A DNA stretch of 64,000 bases from Pseudonocardia sp. 73-21 (GTDB taxonomy: Bacteria > Actinomycetota > Actinomycetes > Mycobacteriales > Pseudonocardiaceae): contig NZ_MKVV01000035.1 in assembly GCF_001899645.1 (NCBI RefSeq), positions 1 to 64,000 on the forward strand, given 5' to 3'. Shown here piece after piece: positions 63,232-64,000 of this stretch. The position numbers were made by a program, and so were the translations under genes. Under the pieces are notes generated by a model. The model searched no databases and had not been told where the DNA came from. It saw only the letters and a list, made by a program, of their open reading frames with translations. Position 1 is the first letter of the stretch. The number at the start of each line of letters is the position of its first letter.

Positions 63232-64000
63232 TCACTTCCAGCGTGAGCGCCGCGGCCGTGGCCGCGGGCGCGCCGAGGCGTTCGGTGAGCGCGGCCAGCA
63301 GCCCCTCCAGCAGGATCACCTGCGGCACACGGCTGGTGAGCGTCAGCTCGTCGCGGAAGGTGAGGTCGGGCATGCCCACCACCAGCGCGATGTCGGCGTG
63401 CGCGACCAGGGGGGAGCGCCCGAACGCCGTGACCAGCACGACCGTCGCCCCGCTCTGCCGGGCGGCCTCCGCAGCCCGTACGGACGACTGGTTGGCGCCG
63501 CTCCCGCTGATCACCAGCAGCGCGTCGCCTGCGCCCAGTTGCCGCGCCGACACCTGCTGGCTGATCACGTCGAGCGGGGCCTCGGCGTGCCGGCCGATGC
63601 CGACCATCCGCGCCGCGGCGTCCACGGCCAGCGGGGCCGAGAGCCCGTTGCCGACCACCAGCACGCGACCCGCGGTGGCGAGCAGGTCGACGACGCGGGC
63701 GACGTCGACGTGGTCGAGCAGTGCCACCATCGCGGGCACCGACGCGCCGACGTGCGCGAACGTGGAGGCCACCATGGCGCCGGGGGTGTCGGGGGCCGCG
63801 TGCGGCACGGCCGCGGGCCCGGCGTCGCGGGCGAGCAGCACCCGCAGCTGCTGGTAGCCGGAGAAGCCGAGGCTCTGCGCCGTCCGGACGACGGTCGCGC
63901 GCGACGCCCCGGCCACCTCGGCCACCTGCTGCGACGACATCTCGACGACGTCGCCGGCACGGTCGAGGAACACCGCCGCGACGGCTCGCTCGGTGGGCAG
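63209..64000 (-). CDS. MurR/RpiR-type regulator (N-terminus outside the window)
   Basis: The visible 263 residues end in stop 63209-63211. An HTH_6-type helix-turn-helix (MSSQQVAEVAGASRATVVRT, then LGFSGYQQLRVLLA) is followed by a SIS sugar-isomerase domain (about 80-250; VLVVGNGLSAPLAVDAAARM, LLVISGSGANQSSVRAAEAA). Such proteins sense phosphosugars. The frame is open beyond 64000 (LPTERAVAAVF), so the true start is outside. The first internal GTG at 63973 is not the start. Confidence 0.85.
   Translation of the reverse strand: MPTERAVAAVFLDRAGDVVEMSSQQVAEVAGASRATVVRTAQSLGFSGYQQLRVLLARDAGPAAVPHAAPDTPGAMVASTFAHVGASVPAMVALLDHVDVARVVDLLATAGRVLVVGNGLSAPLAVDAAARMVGIGRHAEAPLDVISQQVSARQLGAGDALLVISGSGANQSSVRAAEAARQSGATVVLVTAFGRSPLVAHADIALVVGMPDLTFRDELTLTSRVPQVILLEGLLAALTERLGAPAATAAALTLEVISANLAD

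Overview
The window reads as chromosomal DNA of a very GC-rich actinomycete. Strong third-position GC bias gives long antisense shadow frames, GTG starts are common, and several families are typical of the group: nickel superoxide dismutase with its maturation protease, Kgd-type 2-oxoglutarate enzyme, two F420-type luciferase-like oxidoreductases, and the MSMEG_0565/0567/0568 families. A Pseudonocardiaceae-like organism fits best; this is inferred from gene content, not from a marker gene. There are no rRNA or tRNA genes, CRISPR arrays or insertion sequences that I can see.

Layout. 0-5 kb: partial sodN with divergent sodX, malic enzyme, and a PAS-GGDEF-EAL protein. 5-8.5 kb: a four-gene quaternary-amine (OpuC/ProU-like) ABC importer. 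8.5-10.6 kb: a 48-aa ORF coupled to a MOSC protein, a decayed multicopper oxidase, and an excalibur-domain lipoprotein. 10.8-15.5 kb (minus strand): nitrilase/beta-ureidopropionase, class III aminotransferase, hydantoinase/dihydropyrimidinase and an LLM oxidoreductase, a likely reductive pyrimidine or hydantoin catabolic operon, with two dispersed palindromes in its gaps. 15.7-20.1 kb: an AbrB/PIN toxin-antitoxin pair followed by a tight four-gene cassette of two small helical proteins, a soluble three-module FtsK/SpoIIIE-like ATPase and a small helical protein. 20.2-26 kb: NlpC/P60 hydrolase, a DUF6104 protein and kgd. 26-36 kb: SnoaL/DUF1348, a CU044_5270-like protein, LLM oxidoreductase, DUF427 protein divergent from an ArsR-type regulator, NUDIX, sirtuin, acyl-CoA ligase, an SGNH-like pseudoenzyme, and an esterase running into an ABC pair. 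36.9-42.8 kb: a fused ABC exporter, a small gene and glmS. 42.8-52 kb: an ECF sigma operon, a dispersed partial Nit1C-like set (GNAT, radical SAM, glycosyltransferase, AIR-synthase-like), a GAF regulator, an orphan LuxR-type response regulator and an XRE-cupin regulator. 52-64 kb: DUF4126, a phosphofructokinase predicted to use pyrophosphate, ClpP, two tandem M15-like secreted proteins, several pseudogenes, a YbjQ-like three-gene operon, uppP, an LCP protein and a partial RpiR regulator.

Two themes stand out. First, gene decay: at least four clear pseudogenes (multicopper oxidase, VOC protein, methyltransferase, ParA/MinD-like ATPase), one likely frameshifted 5' end (DUF1772), and one pseudoenzyme (SGNH with the nucleophile replaced). 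Second, small palindromic elements between genes: a three-copy family with CGTGCGCGGA-like arms, an 18-bp perfect hairpin, a tandem pair at 47.7 kb, and operators overlapping apparent leaderless promoters.

The best candidate for an undescribed system is the FtsK/SpoIIIE cassette at 16.5-20.1 kb. It resembles the Esx-pair plus EccC logic of type VII secretion but has no membrane component.
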